From Phytoseiulus persimilis (taxonomy: Eukaryota > Arthropoda > Arachnida > Mesostigmata > Phytoseiidae), in the NCBI GenBank assembly GCA_037576195.1, contig CM075103.1:6324001-6388000 (forward strand): a DNA stretch of 64,000 nucleotides, given 5' to 3'. Both the position numbers and the translations under genes were made by a program. Each line of letters begins with the position of its first letter. Within the stretch, counting starts at the first letter, position 1. Under the pieces are notes generated by a model. The model was not told where the DNA came from. It worked only from the letters and a program-made list of their open reading frames with translations, and did no database searches. Below are positions 1-12,780 of the stretch, piece after piece.

Positions 1-1169
1 GCGTCAGAACAGCGACTCTCGGGAGAACGCACGATATAACCAAGGGTATGTAGAGGACCTGGAAGGTGAATCATGAATCTCAACGTTTCAGCATGGAGGA
101 AGGAATCGAGCTCCGGTTCGAATCGAACGAGCTTCACTCTCAGCACATACCTTGCTCATGGTACCTTCTTCACTCCCCATCCACTCTCGTAGGTCCCGCT
201 GCAAGCTCTGAATCTCTTGCTGAGCTGTTCGTTCCAGGGTTGGCCGTATGGGCATTGCACTCACAACGGTACAGGCCTCGAAACACGACGCTTGCAGAAC
301 TGAACCCAGCTTCGACAGAACCGGGGGGGCCAACAAGTCCTCAGCGATGATGAATAAAGCCTTGGAGTCCGAGGCTTCGCCCGACTTCAGAACAAATAAC
401 GGTGTTACTCAGCATGTCAGCTATTTCGGACACCATGGGAGCCAAAGCGCGACGGTTGGGGCCGGAATACAAGTCATTGTGCTCACTTCGAAAGCGGAGA
501 ATTCCTTGATCTTGGTCGCTCCAGCTTTGAGCACCCGGCTCAAACCCCCGTTCCATCTCAAAGTTGTGGCAGCGTTGTCATCCAGAAACACAACGGCATC
601 GCGTGCCTCGCGCAGAGCTGCCTCCCAGGACCTCCACACCAATGCTTTAAGATCCACCTATGATTGAAACATTGCTCGTGACAGCTCGCCATCATTCTCA
701 GTGGGAATTTCTGTTCCTGTGACTCCGACTATTCTCAGATCAACTGACCATTCTATTCAGAAGTGCTGGAGCTCCATGGGAAATCGCCGACCAACGTCAA
801 GTCGCCTTTCCAGCGCTCGCCGGCAGAATCTTCGGATCTCTCTCGGCCAGTCCAACTTCACGTCATCAGCTGTGAGCCTGCTAAAATTTCCTCGTGTTCT
901 TTCTTCCTCTTTCCCATCTCTGTTCAAAACAAGACACACGTTCTCGCCGCCTTGGCTGATTATGTCAACAAACAGACGACATATGAAGACCAGTCGTTCA
1001 GCGGTAGCCGGTCTCCATCAGTGACGGTTTTTCGGAGGCTCTTCAACAATATCAGAAACTGATTTATGAGGGGCTCAACTTCCTCCAGCAGGGCCTTCGA
1101 GCATTGGTTCAGTAGTTCTCTGCCGGGTGGTCTCTTCTGAGAGGGCGGTCTTCGGTAAAATCTCTAGAC
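1..1169. other. Upstream region without recognisable gene
   Basis: Open frames on both strands are short, overlap one another and have no recognisable domain. I see no convincing exon. The last tens of bases before 1170 are presumably the MAT1 5' UTR and promoter; no TATA box or initiator stands out. Confidence 0.4.
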
Positions 1170-2210
1170 ATGGATGACATCGCTTGCCCCCGATGCAAGA
1201 CCACGAAGTTCCGGAATCCCTCGCTGAAATTGATGGTCAATGTATGCGGACATCCGCTCTGTGAGAAATGTGTTGAGCTCGTTTTCATCAAAGGCTCCGG
1301 TAACTGCCCGACGTGCAATGTGTCCCTGAGGAAGAAAGACTTCAGGTTTCAGGCGAGTTCCTCGGTATTTTCTTGTTGTGAAAATCCTTGAGACTTTCCG
1401 ATGTTCTTCTAAATCATACAGGACTCTCGAATATATTCCCAGGTCTTCGACGATCCTATCGTGGAGAAGGAGCTGGATATCCGGAAAAAAGTTCTGAAAG
1501 ACTTCAATGCCCGAGAGGAAGATTTTGCGACTCTGCGAGAATACAACGACTACCTGGAGATGGTGGAGGACATCGTCTTCAAACTGACGAACAACATTGA
1601 TCTGGATGCGACGCGGCGGAAGATCGATCAATACAAGAAAGATAATAAGACGATGATCAACAAGAATCGCGGGCGTCAGACGAAGGATGAGATCTTGGTC
1701 GAGCGTTTATTGGAAGAAGAGAAAATGGTTTCCGACTTCCGCCTGGACCAACAGAAGAAAGAGGATCTCGAGCGGAAGAAGGCCCAACTGAAAGAGAAGG
1801 AGGATCTCATCGACGAACTCATATTCTCGGACTTATCAGCGGCGCAGATCGTGGCGTTCCACGATAAACAGAAGCAACAGCTGCTTGAAAAGGAACAGCA
1901 AGAAGCCAAGGAGAAACCGCGGCCGGCAACCTCGTTCTCGACGGGCATCAAACTAGGTTCCAAAGGCACAGAGTTCCTCCCTATCAAGAAATCTGCGGAG
2001 CCGCCCCCGTACGAATATAAGCCGTTCATAATTGACCTCATGGGACCCCCAGCCCCGACGAGTGATGAACTGGAAGACTTCGGTTACCTCAATCACATCC
2101 GAGAAGCCGATGAATCCGAGAAAGCGGGTGGATTCGAATCTAGACTCGCTTGTGAACGAGCCATCCAGAGCGCGCTGTGTGGCTTGTATTTCGGAATCGA
2201 TGCCTCATAA
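1170..2210 (+). CDS. MNAT1: CDK-activating kinase assembly factor MAT1
   Basis: MAT1 stabilises the CDK7-cyclin H complex and tethers this CDK-activating kinase to TFIIH in the nucleus, where it acts in promoter clearance and cell-cycle control. There are two exons, 1170-1352 and 1443-2210, giving 316 residues against 309 in human. Residues 1-50 form a C3HC4 RING: C6/C9, C26/H28, C31/C34, C46/C49, including the signature [17 protein letters not shown]. The centre is a charged coiled coil (about residues 120-220). The C-terminus keeps the conserved STGIKLG and GYLNHIREA stretches and ends close to the human end. The only frame-preserving junction joins CAG/GCGAGT to a normal AG, so the intron is GC-AG. 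No frameshift is needed. The ATG at 1170 aligns exactly with the family start MDD. Confidence 0.95.
1353..1442 (+). other. GC-AG intron of MAT1
   Basis: This 90 bp intron opens with GCGAGT after CAG and closes with a pyrimidine-rich tract and CCCAG. The alternative GT two codons earlier (CAG/GTTTCA) puts the next exon out of frame, while the GC donor joins FRFQ to VFDDP exactly as the family expects. Confidence 0.8.
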
Positions 2211-2418
2211 CAATCCCCATTTTCGATGTTATCAATTGTAAATATGCTTGTTGACATAAAAGACGCGATTATTCACAGGGTTTCGGCTGAAATTGTGTTT
2301 CGATCCGCTATGCTTCGAACATATCGACGTAACGGGGGTTTAATCTGAGTACTTAGCGACCGGCAACTGTCGATAGAAAATGAAGGCTGATCCGCGCCTA
2401 TATTGGAGTCACATTTCA

Positions 2419-2424
2419 AATAAA
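2419..2424 (+). promoter_or_regulatory. Possible polyadenylation signal of MAT1
   Basis: AATAAA lies about 210 bases after the MAT1 stop and is followed within 30 bases by a GT-rich stretch. It is the first canonical hexamer I see downstream. Confidence 0.4.
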
Positions 2425-4691
2425 GAGGGCATCTCACACGCTGGAAGTGTGGGTTCAGGGAAAATTCTCAGATTTTCTCAACTCGACGCGGAGGAAACGA
2501 CCAAATGAAATTTTCCTGGTCGACGCATGCGTGTTGCTTGTCGGCGGGTCAGCAATTCGATTGTATCGTATTTTCTACTAGAACAGTGCAGACATCACCG
2601 AACGATCGGGGTAAAACCCTCCCGATGCCATATCTGTAAGCAGGAGGATCGGCAGGAAGGCGTTTCCTCGTTGGTTGGAGGTGAGTCGTTTCGCGTCGTT
2701 AGCGATGCGTATCTGATCGCTCCGAGGTTCGAACCGTGGCCGTCATGACAAAACCGATGAGGAACGCGGCCAGCGCAGTCCTCATGTTTTGTTTGCATGT
2801 GCGGCGGATTAAACGACGTGTTTTGAGCGGTAGGTTTCGCCATGCGACGGGTTGAAACCTGAAGGAGTTATATCGCGAGCCGGAAGCCATTCCGTCCCAA
2901 GGGTTTCAATTCCAAAATCCCCGCTGACAGACCTCGAGAACCGGATGATAAGGGTCGACAGTCTGGAGAACGTTTCTGCTCAGTCTTCGCTACCCATCCT
3001 AGAGAGCATGATCGTTCAACGGACGGGAGAAATTCATCAGAAGACACGAGATAGCTCTCCAGATGTGGAGTAAACTTCGGGGCAACTCCATCAAGTTGGT
3101 CAAGAGCCACCTCTCTGATGCCACGGTCGTCTGGCACAATACCACGTGGAAGATGCTCGATCTTCAACTTGGCCTCGCTGTCACGAACCGTTACCTGAGC
3201 ATGTCTCTCCATACGATCTGACCCTATCTGCCCATCGAGTGGGCAGATGTTAAACACATTCTGCATTTTGTCCGATCATCAGCAAGCTACCGTTACCAAG
3301 TCCCTGTTCGAAGCCGACTAAGAGCCGCTTCCGTTCGTCATGAGGTAGTCTCTGGAAAAGTTCCCCGCTAAACGTTGAGCCGGAAAGAAATCTCGACAGC
3401 GACGAGCGCCGCTTCGTAAAAACTGCGGCAACTGGTGCTTAAATAGAGTCCAATCACGGAATCAGCTCATCAATTACGTTGAATTTCGGTGATCGAATAC
3501 GTCTTGCGAACCTTCCTCCTTTTGGGAGCTAACTCCTTCATCTGTCGAATTCTGTCACCTCCACCACAAACGGAACTCTCTGAACTACCGTTATTCCTGC
3601 ATTGTGAACTTGAGCGTGCTCTCGGAACTTCCTCAAACCCAGTGCTCAGTCAGCCGCGATTCCCCCTCGGCTCCGACTGTTTTGGTCTGATTTCATTCTC
3701 GAGTCTAAGGTTGCTCAGTTTTAGGAAGATTCTCTCTGTCGGTAGAGCAGTCTGTATGGATGAGCTGTGAGAATCGAAAGGCCATCAACGTTCCTCGAAA
3801 ACTACTCTCGTAGAGGTGTTCGTTTGGGGAAGCAATCGCTCGATTTGAACTCCTAGCCGCGGCGTGTCCCCGATATTCGAGACCATGACATCAGAGTGGA
3901 GGTCTCAGGAGCGGAGATCTCCATCCTCTCGGCGAGGGGAAACCAATACAGAGCTACGACTAGGAGTCGCTGAACCGGGTCCGATACCCGGTTCCGGACC
4001 CGCGTATCCGAGGCTGGTCCTCCGATGCCCGATGACCGATTTAAAGAGTGGATTCCGGGGTCGATCCGACCATATTTTTTCCAAATCCGAGTACCCAAGT
4101 CCTGAACAAGGTACTTGCGACCCCAAACTACGACTAAGCAGAAGTAATGGAATGCTGCCTAATTTATTCGCAGAAGTTACGGTGAGACTCTTGGCGATCT
4201 TCAATGTATTGGGTTTCTCAACTAGATGCTATACTGTTTTATAACAAGGGTCTTTCGGACCAGGCACTGGGTCGGTCGCTAGTGCGCTCCCCACCGCGGG
4301 AGCGCGGATGGAATGAAGACTCTTTTGGGAAGCGGCGTTTGAGCCGGAAGCAGCTCAGAGTGCTTTCGACGGCCCTCTTCATTTCGCGAAGCAAACTGTC
4401 CCTAAACCACAACTCGCACGCAGAACGAAGGCGAGAAAAAAGCATGTCACCCTGCAAGTTCGAATAGACGAGGAAGGGCGTAGTCAACGAAGTAGTCATC
4501 TTTTTCCGGGGGAAAAAGAAGGTGGGATTGGCGAAGTGCGCCGGAGCTGACTGAGTGCTGGTCATTGTGCAGACACGCGATCTCCACTCGGCATCTCCCC
4601 GGCTCTTCTGTTCGGCGTCTCTGTTGGCCACGGGTCTTGGGGTCCTACGGGAAGTGAACGATGTGCACTGGGCGACGTCCCCTCATACTCC
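2425..4691. other. Intergenic region, no supported gene
   Basis: No frame shows a recognisable domain. A minus-strand ATG near 2800 opens a short hydrophobic, signal-like peptide, but it has no convincing continuation. An AATAAA on the minus strand (4163-4168) could serve the KIAA0513-like gene, although it lies about 520 bases past that stop. Confidence 0.4.
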
Positions 4692-6604
4692 TTACATGCG
4701 GCCGCAACGCGACTGTTGGCTGTAGAGTCGCTCGATGTTCTCCTGGAGGATTTCCTCTTGCTCTGCGGGAATGTCTCGAGTGAGGGATTGAACACTGCAG
4801 GAACTCGAGCTAGGAGTCTTTCTTTGAGCATCCGGAACACAACTCACCGGCGGGCAGATTTCCAATAACAACTTGCTTCTCAAGAAATTCAAGGCACAGC
4901 TCCAAAGGCAACCCGAAGGCGTGCATATTATGCGTGAACGTGGCTAATTGACTGAACGTGATCTTCTCTAAGCACTCCCTCTGCAAACGAAAATTGAGTT
5001 CTGAAATACTAGCCCGAAACTCGAAAACAAACAGATGAAACATCGACCTACCTGGGACTCTCTGTCGGGGATCTGCATCATCCCATCGACCGTTGTAGTG
5101 GGTAGATTGAACTTCGCTCGCTCCAGTAATATTGCTTCGAAGAACGCTGAATTCCAGAACGTCAAGCTCTTCCAGATTTTCTGCGATGAAAGATGCGAGT
5201 ACAGGTGCTCGCGTTGAGAGTGATCGTTCTCAATGTAGAACGTGAGACACATGTTCATCAAGACCTTCGCCGTTGACCAATCGTGAGATTCATTGCATTC
5301 GAACAGGATGACCGCCATGCTTTGGTTAAGACTAAGGAAGGCGCCCTCTCCGACTCGCTGATTCCCGTCTCGCTTCGCGTTCAGGGCCCGCGCGAAAGCT
5401 TCTCGACCCCGAGCCGCCCTGGCCAGAGCGCCGAACTTAGCCTTGTCAATCTGGCTTATCAATTCATAATTCTCGAAGATGTTATTGACATATGTTTCCA
5501 TGAATGCTTCTATTTCGTCAGTGCTTTTCGCGGTGCGAGCCTCATGGTCCTCCTCTCCACCGCTTGAGAACGAGCTGGCGGAGCCACCCCTGTGAAAAGC
5601 GTCACGGGATCATTCGGAAGCTCGGAGAGATGCCAAAAACTTATGGGGCTCGAAAAAAGCGAATTGTCATTCACACCTCATGAAAGAGGAATCTGCAGCG
5701 GTGCTCCGACCCCGATCCGGACGATCGTCGTGCTCTTCGAGGTCCGAGACATCGATTTCACAGTCGGACGCGATACTGCTCATAACACTGGTCAATGTGT
5801 CATCCACGTCCTGCTCGCCGTTCAACGGGGAAGCGGATCCGATGCGGCTGTTCAGGACGTTCAGGGATCCCTGCTTAGGTGAGACAAGGAGTCGTTTCCG
5901 TAACCAACCCAGGCATCGCCTCCCAGGATGGACAGCAGAAGATGTTCGATAGAATCAGGGAGACTACGGAGTCCGGACGTACCCGATGTGCATCAGCATC
6001 TAGAGCGGAAAGACTATTCAGGCCACTATCCAAAGACTCTCGAGATCCGTCTTCTAACTTTGTGCAATGCTTGGAGCTCTCGTTGCTGGACACCAGTCTC
6101 TCCAGTTTGCTCGATTTCGACCTTCCGGCCCATTTCTTCCCCATGGTTTCCTTCCACCTGTGAATATTGGGGGATCGTTGCCGTCACACAGAACAATTGT
6201 GATCACGATAGATTCTGAAAACACGGAACCCTGATTCCCAACTCACCGCTGCACCTTCTCTGTCACCGAACACTGTTGGTCTTCCATGGACAATTTGAAA
6301 TTCAAAGAGCTCTGACCCGAGCGCCGTCTGCGTGAGCCGGTGTCGATAGAACTCCCGGCCTCGCTCTCGTCTGCGAAAAAAAAAAACAACACAGATTACT
6401 TCAACCACGAATAGTGATGGTTTGGCGGAATATCTCCGCCCCCCCCCCCCCCCCAACCCCTTCGAGGACTGAAGAGTGTTCCACAGGGACATTCGACCCT
6501 TGAGGCGAAATCCGATTCGCACGCTCACCGTTTCTTGAGGCGGACGCAGAATCCGTCTCAGACGAGATCGTTGACGCCACGGAGTTTTTATGGGCGCAAG
6601 CGTT
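4692..6604 (-). CDS. KIAA0513-like protein with SBF2-type domain
   Basis: Homologue of the poorly characterised cytoplasmic protein KIAA0513, whose core resembles the SBF2 domain of myotubularin-related proteins; its biochemical role is unknown. Minus-strand exons: 6604-6529, 6370-6247, 6157-5983, 5870-5677, 5589-5052, 4980-4848, 4762-4692. All junctions are GT-AG with matching phases and there are no stops. The core (exons 5-7) carries the family blocks [49 protein letters not shown] and [18 protein letters not shown], then VIGNLPAEQEE near the end. The first four exons encode an acidic, serine-rich, probably disordered N-terminus, as in the human protein (411 residues). An ATG with good context at 6144 would give 365 residues. 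The two exons upstream stay in frame with it, so the true start is probably further 5' and not identified. Confidence 0.85.
6437..6454 (+). repeat. Poly(C) tract
   Basis: A run of about 16 C in a short C-rich stretch, inside the second intron of the KIAA0513-like gene. Similar 12-base tracts occur at 22655-22666 (G) and 39304-39315 (C). Confidence 0.8.
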
Positions 6605-9600
6605 CTACATGGGAGAAATGAAAATCGTTATTCTCTAAAGCACTGGCCTGCAAAGGCTTGAGATTCGCCCGACTTCGTCAGAGAAGTAGGCGATCGACGC
6701 GTCAAGAAGAAAAGTTCGAGAAAGTTCCGTATCGTGGAGCAAACGAAGAAATCCAGGAAGTGCTCATTGTCGGACTTGAAATAAATACCTTGGAATATTT
6801 CTCAGAAGGTCGTGACGACGGCTGCGGCGGCACTGTTGCTGGTGTCGGCTGATAGGATCCAAATGATCGGGAAGTTGCGGTCGAATTTGCCGAGTTGTGG
6901 AAGAGTAAGCCGACGAGCTGTCGCATCTGACGAACACTCCGAGCTCCTTGAGTCTCGCAGGACTCGGGAGCGTTCAGCTGGCTCGTCATCAGAAATTTCA
7001 CGCATTTGCCAACACCCGACAGTCGGCTGCTCTCTGGAGACGAGTATTGAGAAACAAAACGTGATTCTGTGTTGATAGTGATATGCACACTACTTGTCTC
7101 TTGAGAAAAGACTCTTGGACATTTTCCGGGGATTCTTTCGATATTGGAGGGAACTCGCTGTTTTTGAAACTTGAGCCTTTTCGCGGCATCGTTTCCGCCT
7201 TAAAACCTCAGTGAAGATGAATCAGCCAAGAGAGCCGATCGAGGGAATAATGATACTAGTTTTAGACCCTGGTGCACAAAGGTGGCCAGTTGCGTGGCCA
7301 CCTGACCATCGGAAAGATTTCTGCTCAGACTCGATCTCGTCTAAACTGATGATGTCTGCCCTGACCGTCTACTACAGACACCACTCTGATATTTCGCAGG
7401 CTGGTGCTGTCGCACTCCACCCCCAACGAGATCTTTGAATTCGGGCATCCTCGGCCCTTTTCCTCCGACGTAACAGTTTGTTTAGCGTGATTCGAGGACC
7501 CTCACAGCAATCAGCGGCACACGGGAGATTCTCGAGCGCTTTTCCCTGCGTGCTCCAGCCGAAGTCGGGCCGTTGTCGCAGTCGAGAAATACGACGTTAC
7601 TTCAAGATGGCCAAGCGTTTCGAGATCCATCTCACATTCCCTAATCTAGAAACATGATTTGAGAACCGACGCCCCGACTACGGATCGTAATTCTATCGAG
7701 TTGCGCCCGTCGGAAAACTTGAACTACGACAGGTGCGTCTATTGTACTTTGCCAAGCCTGGAAATAACCTTCATTCCAGAATTCCACTTCTGGGTGGTTT
7801 CCCACTGGAACGGCCGCCTGTAGGCCAGGCTTCCTCCAGAGCATGTGAACATGACTCGATCTTGAACAAATATGGCATTGTTTGGGAAGCCCACTTTGCT
7901 GACCGCTCGATGATCCTGCAGCGGCGGTGTTAAATCGGAGCTGCACTGCTGCCGTCATTTTCTCAAATCTAAAGTACATTTCCCGAGCTCGCTTAACGGG
8001 CAAATCCACGAAACCATCCCCGTTGAGGAGAATCGGGGCTCCCATTTATCACGCTGTGTTCAAGGTGATTCGAATTCACCAGAAAGCGAGATCTCCCGAC
8101 TGCCTCCGATTTGATCGGAGAGGGACAACTCGAAAACGCTAACAGATCACCGAACTCGTCACAGGTAATCTGAGGGATTTTAGGAGGTGAAGCATCGACA
8201 AGAAGTAATCGATTCGGAAAAATCTTGTTTGTGGGAAGGGTATAATCCGTTCACTAAACCGTGTTTCACCGACGGAATCTTCGAGCCGCGTCTCTCGCTC
8301 CTCTTCCCACACAACTCAACGCGAAAAGAAAGTTGAATCCAATTGCTCAGTGGAGTTGACTGGATGGGCTTGTAAACATCGTGACCTTCCGCGAGTCTTG
8401 GCTCGACTTCTGGGTTAGTTTCTGTCGGCAACCCTGCATTTGACGTTCGTAATCGATGCAAATAAAACCGATTCCGGTACGAGAATCCGCGACAGCTGAA
8501 GGAGATCGTGTGGACGTCCGATTTCAGCATGACGAGCGCTCGGAGGCGGGAGCTCACCATCCGACACTGTTTTGAGAGTGCACCCCGACTCTGAAGGGCT
8601 TGAACGCAGTGCATCCAATTCCTGAATCCAAAACAGATCCAGAGGGAGCCGAACAGCCGTCGAAACAACGAAACCGGTCTCGTTTCCGTGAGTTTCAGAG
8701 GAAGCGGCTCTCAACCCACCGAACACTGACGTCAGAAGGTTAGCTTGGCCGCTCGGAGATTCCCACTCGGATAGCTCGAGTTACCAAGGGCCCGGCCAAG
8801 AGGCTTATAGAGCGAGTCAGTCGACGGAGACAGCCTGTTCAGAGTTATCGAAGAGAAAACTTGACTCCATTCAGGAACAGGGAGGCGGCATGCAGGAAGT
8901 CGGACTCGCGGCGGATGAAGGGCCGATATTTAACTTTCATCGAACAGACCGAACGAGCGACACAAAAACCAAGGTGGCATATCGTGGTTGGTCTTCTCGA
9001 AAAACTTCGAGAGATAGCAAAGTATCGGTACCTTTCTGAAGAGACATCGTCCTCAAGGTGTTCGCACGCTTTTTCTGTTGTATCCAGAAACGAAATCCGA
9101 ACCACTGAGCGCAGACTTCCACAGATCCGACGGCCGGGATAGACCCGACGGTCTGACAGAATGCTGGCGCCGTGAAGGGCCCGGGAAAGAAGGTTGGAAG
9201 TTGCGTGGCGACCCTTCCTCTCGCTCCAAACAATTTTAACGACGTTCAACGAAGGAGATCCACGGAAGGTTTTGGAGCTAGAGAGCAAACTGAGGACGGG
9301 AGACCGTGAAGTGCTTCGAGAAGACCGCTTGAGCTGCAAGAGTGTTGTTGAAGCGCCTTTCAAGGGCTGTTTACGTTGTCTGGGCCAAAAACTCAATCTT
9401 GTTCGCCGCTTCTTGAACTCCGACGAATGATTGTGGTTCTGCTCGAAAGACAAGGCTGACAACTAATTGAAACAGGAGTCAACAGCTAGCATTCTCCACG
9501 ACCTATGTTTTGATTCCATTAACAGACGTTCAGCTCAAAGGTCATTCTGAAATCAGCGTCGAGTGAACCCACGGCTCGGAGCTCGACTCATAGAAGCTAG

Positions 9601-12600
9601 GATCAGATCACTCCCGACAGCACAAGACTGCCAGGGACCATGAGGGTGATTACAGGATCCGCCTGAGGAATTCTCAATTAGATCGCCCAAGGTGCCTACG
9701 CCGAACCTTGAGCTCTGTTCAGCGCTATGCCGCATCCACAGCTGTTTCGCACTGAACTCAATCACTCTCACGGTTTCCTCCAGACGCGGACCAAGGACGA
9801 CTGACGTACGAACAGCTGATGCCGGCAGAAGAACGTTATCAGCAAAGCCCACTCGAACGGTGTTACCCAACTCCGTCGAGCAGAGAGCTGAGTCTGACCG
9901 ACGCCTACTCATGGAGAGCAGATCACTCGTCTAAAAACGGCGACTTGCTGGCGACTCGGTCACTCGTCCGTGTGGTTGGGTATGCCGGGTTGAAAGATCT
10001 GGCCACGTAGCTATCCACTGGGTGGTAACCACGCGATCAACATCGCTCTCTCCGAATGTGGAATGCAGTCTACGCGGGGACGAGGCTCCTCGGCGTGACC
10101 ACGGGCCTCTCGTTGCTGCCGAGGAAGTTCATTGTTCGTGACGCCGCGTTCACTTGCACGGGGAAGGCTCCGTTCGCGTTCAGAGGATGGACATCGAAAA
10201 TGAGAGCGAAACGGGCAATCCATGTGAGGATTAACGTGCTGGGTCGGTCAACCGTTTCACTGGAGCGTTCGGTGGGAACACGACTGAATGACGGATTTCA
10301 TTCCAGAGTATATGATGAACGTCCGGAACTCCCCGCCTTGCCAATCCCGACAGACATTGGAATCAACCGAACGGCACCACTTCAGCAGCTGCCGTGTCTT
10401 CCGAAAACAAACAAAAACCTTCAAGTCTGATCAGGCGGAGTCGTTGTCAACTCACCATGTTCCGTCTCTAACTATTGGAATTCCGCTAAATTTCCCCAGG
10501 AGAGTCTGCACGGTGCTCAACTTGGCTGCCAACGGTTGTAAACTTTCGCGTCAAACCTCCGTTCTCAAGGGGGCTGCCATTTTCTCCGCGCATGCGCCAA
10601 ACTCTTCCTCAAGCCTCCGGGCCGAGTTTCCGTTGAGAGACAGCCGAGCTCTGACATCACAGCTGCCCAGACGATTTTCCTCGAGGTGTTACGTGAGCGC
10701 AAAGCGTATTATGCAACAGGAATGACGTCGCGCGAGTTCGCGCAAACCTTCCGCAGAGGAAGAGATTTCATCACTGAGGTCCTTGACGGCGTCCATGCCT
10801 TCTAGATTCAGCGCCATCTCTCCCTCCCGGATCTGCCCATTGAACTTTCAAACTTTTGGATAGGGATTCCCAATTGCTGCAACCGTACGAAACTACCGAC
10901 ACTGACCGGTTTCGCAGCAGTGCACCTGTGTTTCAAACAGAGAACGTGTCACCTTTCTCGATCACGGGAAGTTCGGATTCCTCATGAATAACATTCCTGA
11001 AAGTTCGTCCAACCACCCCTAACGTCTTCGAGCACACGAAGCGCCGTTTTCGTGATGATCGCGATGGGACGAAGTGGTTCCCAACCGATAATCGGCATTG
11101 AGTCATCGTCCCGGACTCGCAAGGATGCACGGAGGACGGGAACGTTCGCTTGTCGAGGCTTTTGAGCTGGCCATTTGGAGCGACTACGAACCGACAAACC
11201 ATCTTCCGGGAATGGAAACGCTTGTGCCTCGGAGCGTTTGGTTCTACACTATGGAATTTTCATAGGGATAGCTCTAGACACTAATCTTCGGCGGGTATTG
11301 GATTGCCCAAGAACTTCAAAATGTCGATTTCGAAGTTAGAGAAGCCCCAGGAAATGGTCAGAATCGTTGGCGGGCTTTCGCTGCATCTCTCCGTATCATA
11401 ATCTCGATAGATATCGGTAAGAACAAGATTTCAATGAAGTATTCCGAGCTCCTGAAGAGCGTGGTCGAACGTTCAGGGGACCACTAATCCTCTGACATGG
11501 AAATTTCCTTCTGTTAAGCTATGTGGCCAAACGATGGATTATTTGATAGCTAAGAAGCCACTTTTCCGCTGGAAAATCCAGGACATCAAGCCCGAATGTG
11601 GATGCGTAGTTTCACGAAAACTATCAGGCTTCAAATCTGAGTCGTTCACAAGGTCAACTCATTTATTGAATATCTGGACTAACACATCCCTGTGGGAGCG
11701 GGAAACCATCCGTAACCGGCGAGGCACGTGATGTACCGATCCTAAGAGCAGCGTACGCTGCGGGTTGCTGCCAGAAATCTCGATAACATACCGCTAGTGA
11801 TCGGCGTCCGTTTCATCATGAGTTCCATATGCGGAGTCCGAGGAGATTCTCCCGAAGCGATATGTCACTAGTTACGGAAGTCCTAATAGATTTTCAGGGT
11901 TATTTTGAAAGTTCGTGAAACAGTGGTCCAACCGAGATGACCGAGAAACTTCATCGAGATCGCGCAGCGCTCTCGATTGAGAAACTCATTCAAAACCGCT
12001 TACAGACGAATAACTGGGAACCAACGCGTGGGGGAATACACCTTGACGACCAATGGAGGTGTGGCAGATATCCGGCAGTATCGATGATCCTCGACAATCA
12101 GACAGGAATAGTTTTTCTTTTTAATAATCCTAGCGGTCGAGGTTGGAATATTGCCTCGTCCAAACTCTAAACAATCATTGGGATCACTAAGTCAATGGCC
12201 TTGAGAGTGGTGAAGTCACGACGATGACATCCTCCAAGTTGGCCTTCGCGACGGCGGTTTTCGATTCTTATAGACACTTTTCTTAAATTGCGATCCACAG
12301 CGACGCGAAGTCCCGAGTGAGCGAGGGAAGCATGACGCTGGATCAAGATTCGAGGTAGCTCTTCGCGTAGTGAAGGGAAATTCTTGTTACTTCACCTCCA
12401 CGCTTTTCAGAGCACCGTGTTGGTAAGGATCGGGCGAAAGGGGAGGCGTTTCTTGGATATCTAGTCATAAGCTTTTCTGATGAGATACGCAGAGCATCTT
12501 CTTGGTCCTAGGGTAGGTATGCGACGGACTGACGGCTGTTTGCGAGTCCAATGAGTTGCGACGAGAAACTGAGCCGTTCCCCTGATACTGTCACATGGAA

Positions 12601-12653
12601 TTGTTCCCTGCAAACGAGGATTTTCTTCATTCCTCGCACCTTTTACGAATCTG
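6605..12653. other. 6 kb region with no supported gene
   Basis: Open frames are numerous but short, composition-driven and without recognisable domains. The 5' exon of the KIAA0513-like gene may lie in the first kilobase. A minus-strand ATG at 10817 opens a short coding-like stretch (MALNLEGMDAVKDLSDEI) followed by a possible donor, but its continuation meets stops. The final 125 bases are the probable timeless 3' UTR. Confidence 0.35.
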
Positions 12654-12659
12654 TTTATT
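12654..12659 (-). promoter_or_regulatory. Probable timeless polyadenylation signal
   Basis: TTTATT on the plus strand reads AATAAA on the minus strand, about 120 bases past the proposed timeless stop at 12781. This supports exon 15 as the last coding exon. Confidence 0.5.
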
Positions 12660-12681
12660 CGAGACCTTTCACGAACTCCAA

Positions 12682-12697
12682 CGCGTTCCGGAACGCG
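12682..12697. repeat. 16-bp perfect palindrome
   Basis: CGCGTTCCGGAACGCG is self-complementary over 16 bases and lies in the proposed timeless 3' UTR, 25 bases upstream (in transcript sense) of the AATAAA. Confidence 0.7.
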
Positions 12698-12780
12698 CTG
12701 GAACGTTCTGAACTCCTTCCTGCCAAACTTTGGAGTGTTGAACGGAGAAATATAACCGGAGAATAACCATATCATTGGAT

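Noticed and set aside
2728..2742. GGTTCGAACC resembling a tRNA B box
   Set aside because: No cloverleaf can be drawn: the expected T-stem does not pair, and no A box or anticodon arm lies at the right distance on either strand. The motif is nearly palindromic, so chance hits are easy.
8845..9462. 205-codon open frame on the minus strand
   Set aside because: Arg/Ser-rich, no domain, overlaps equally open frames on the other strand, and has no splice sites with sensible partners.
10749..10817. Minus-strand ATG with coding-like peptide MALNLEGMDAVKDLSDEI
   Set aside because: Looks like a first exon, but unspliced it stops after about 42 codons, and candidate continuations near 10.4-10.65 kb contain an in-frame TGA. 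Too weak to call a gene.
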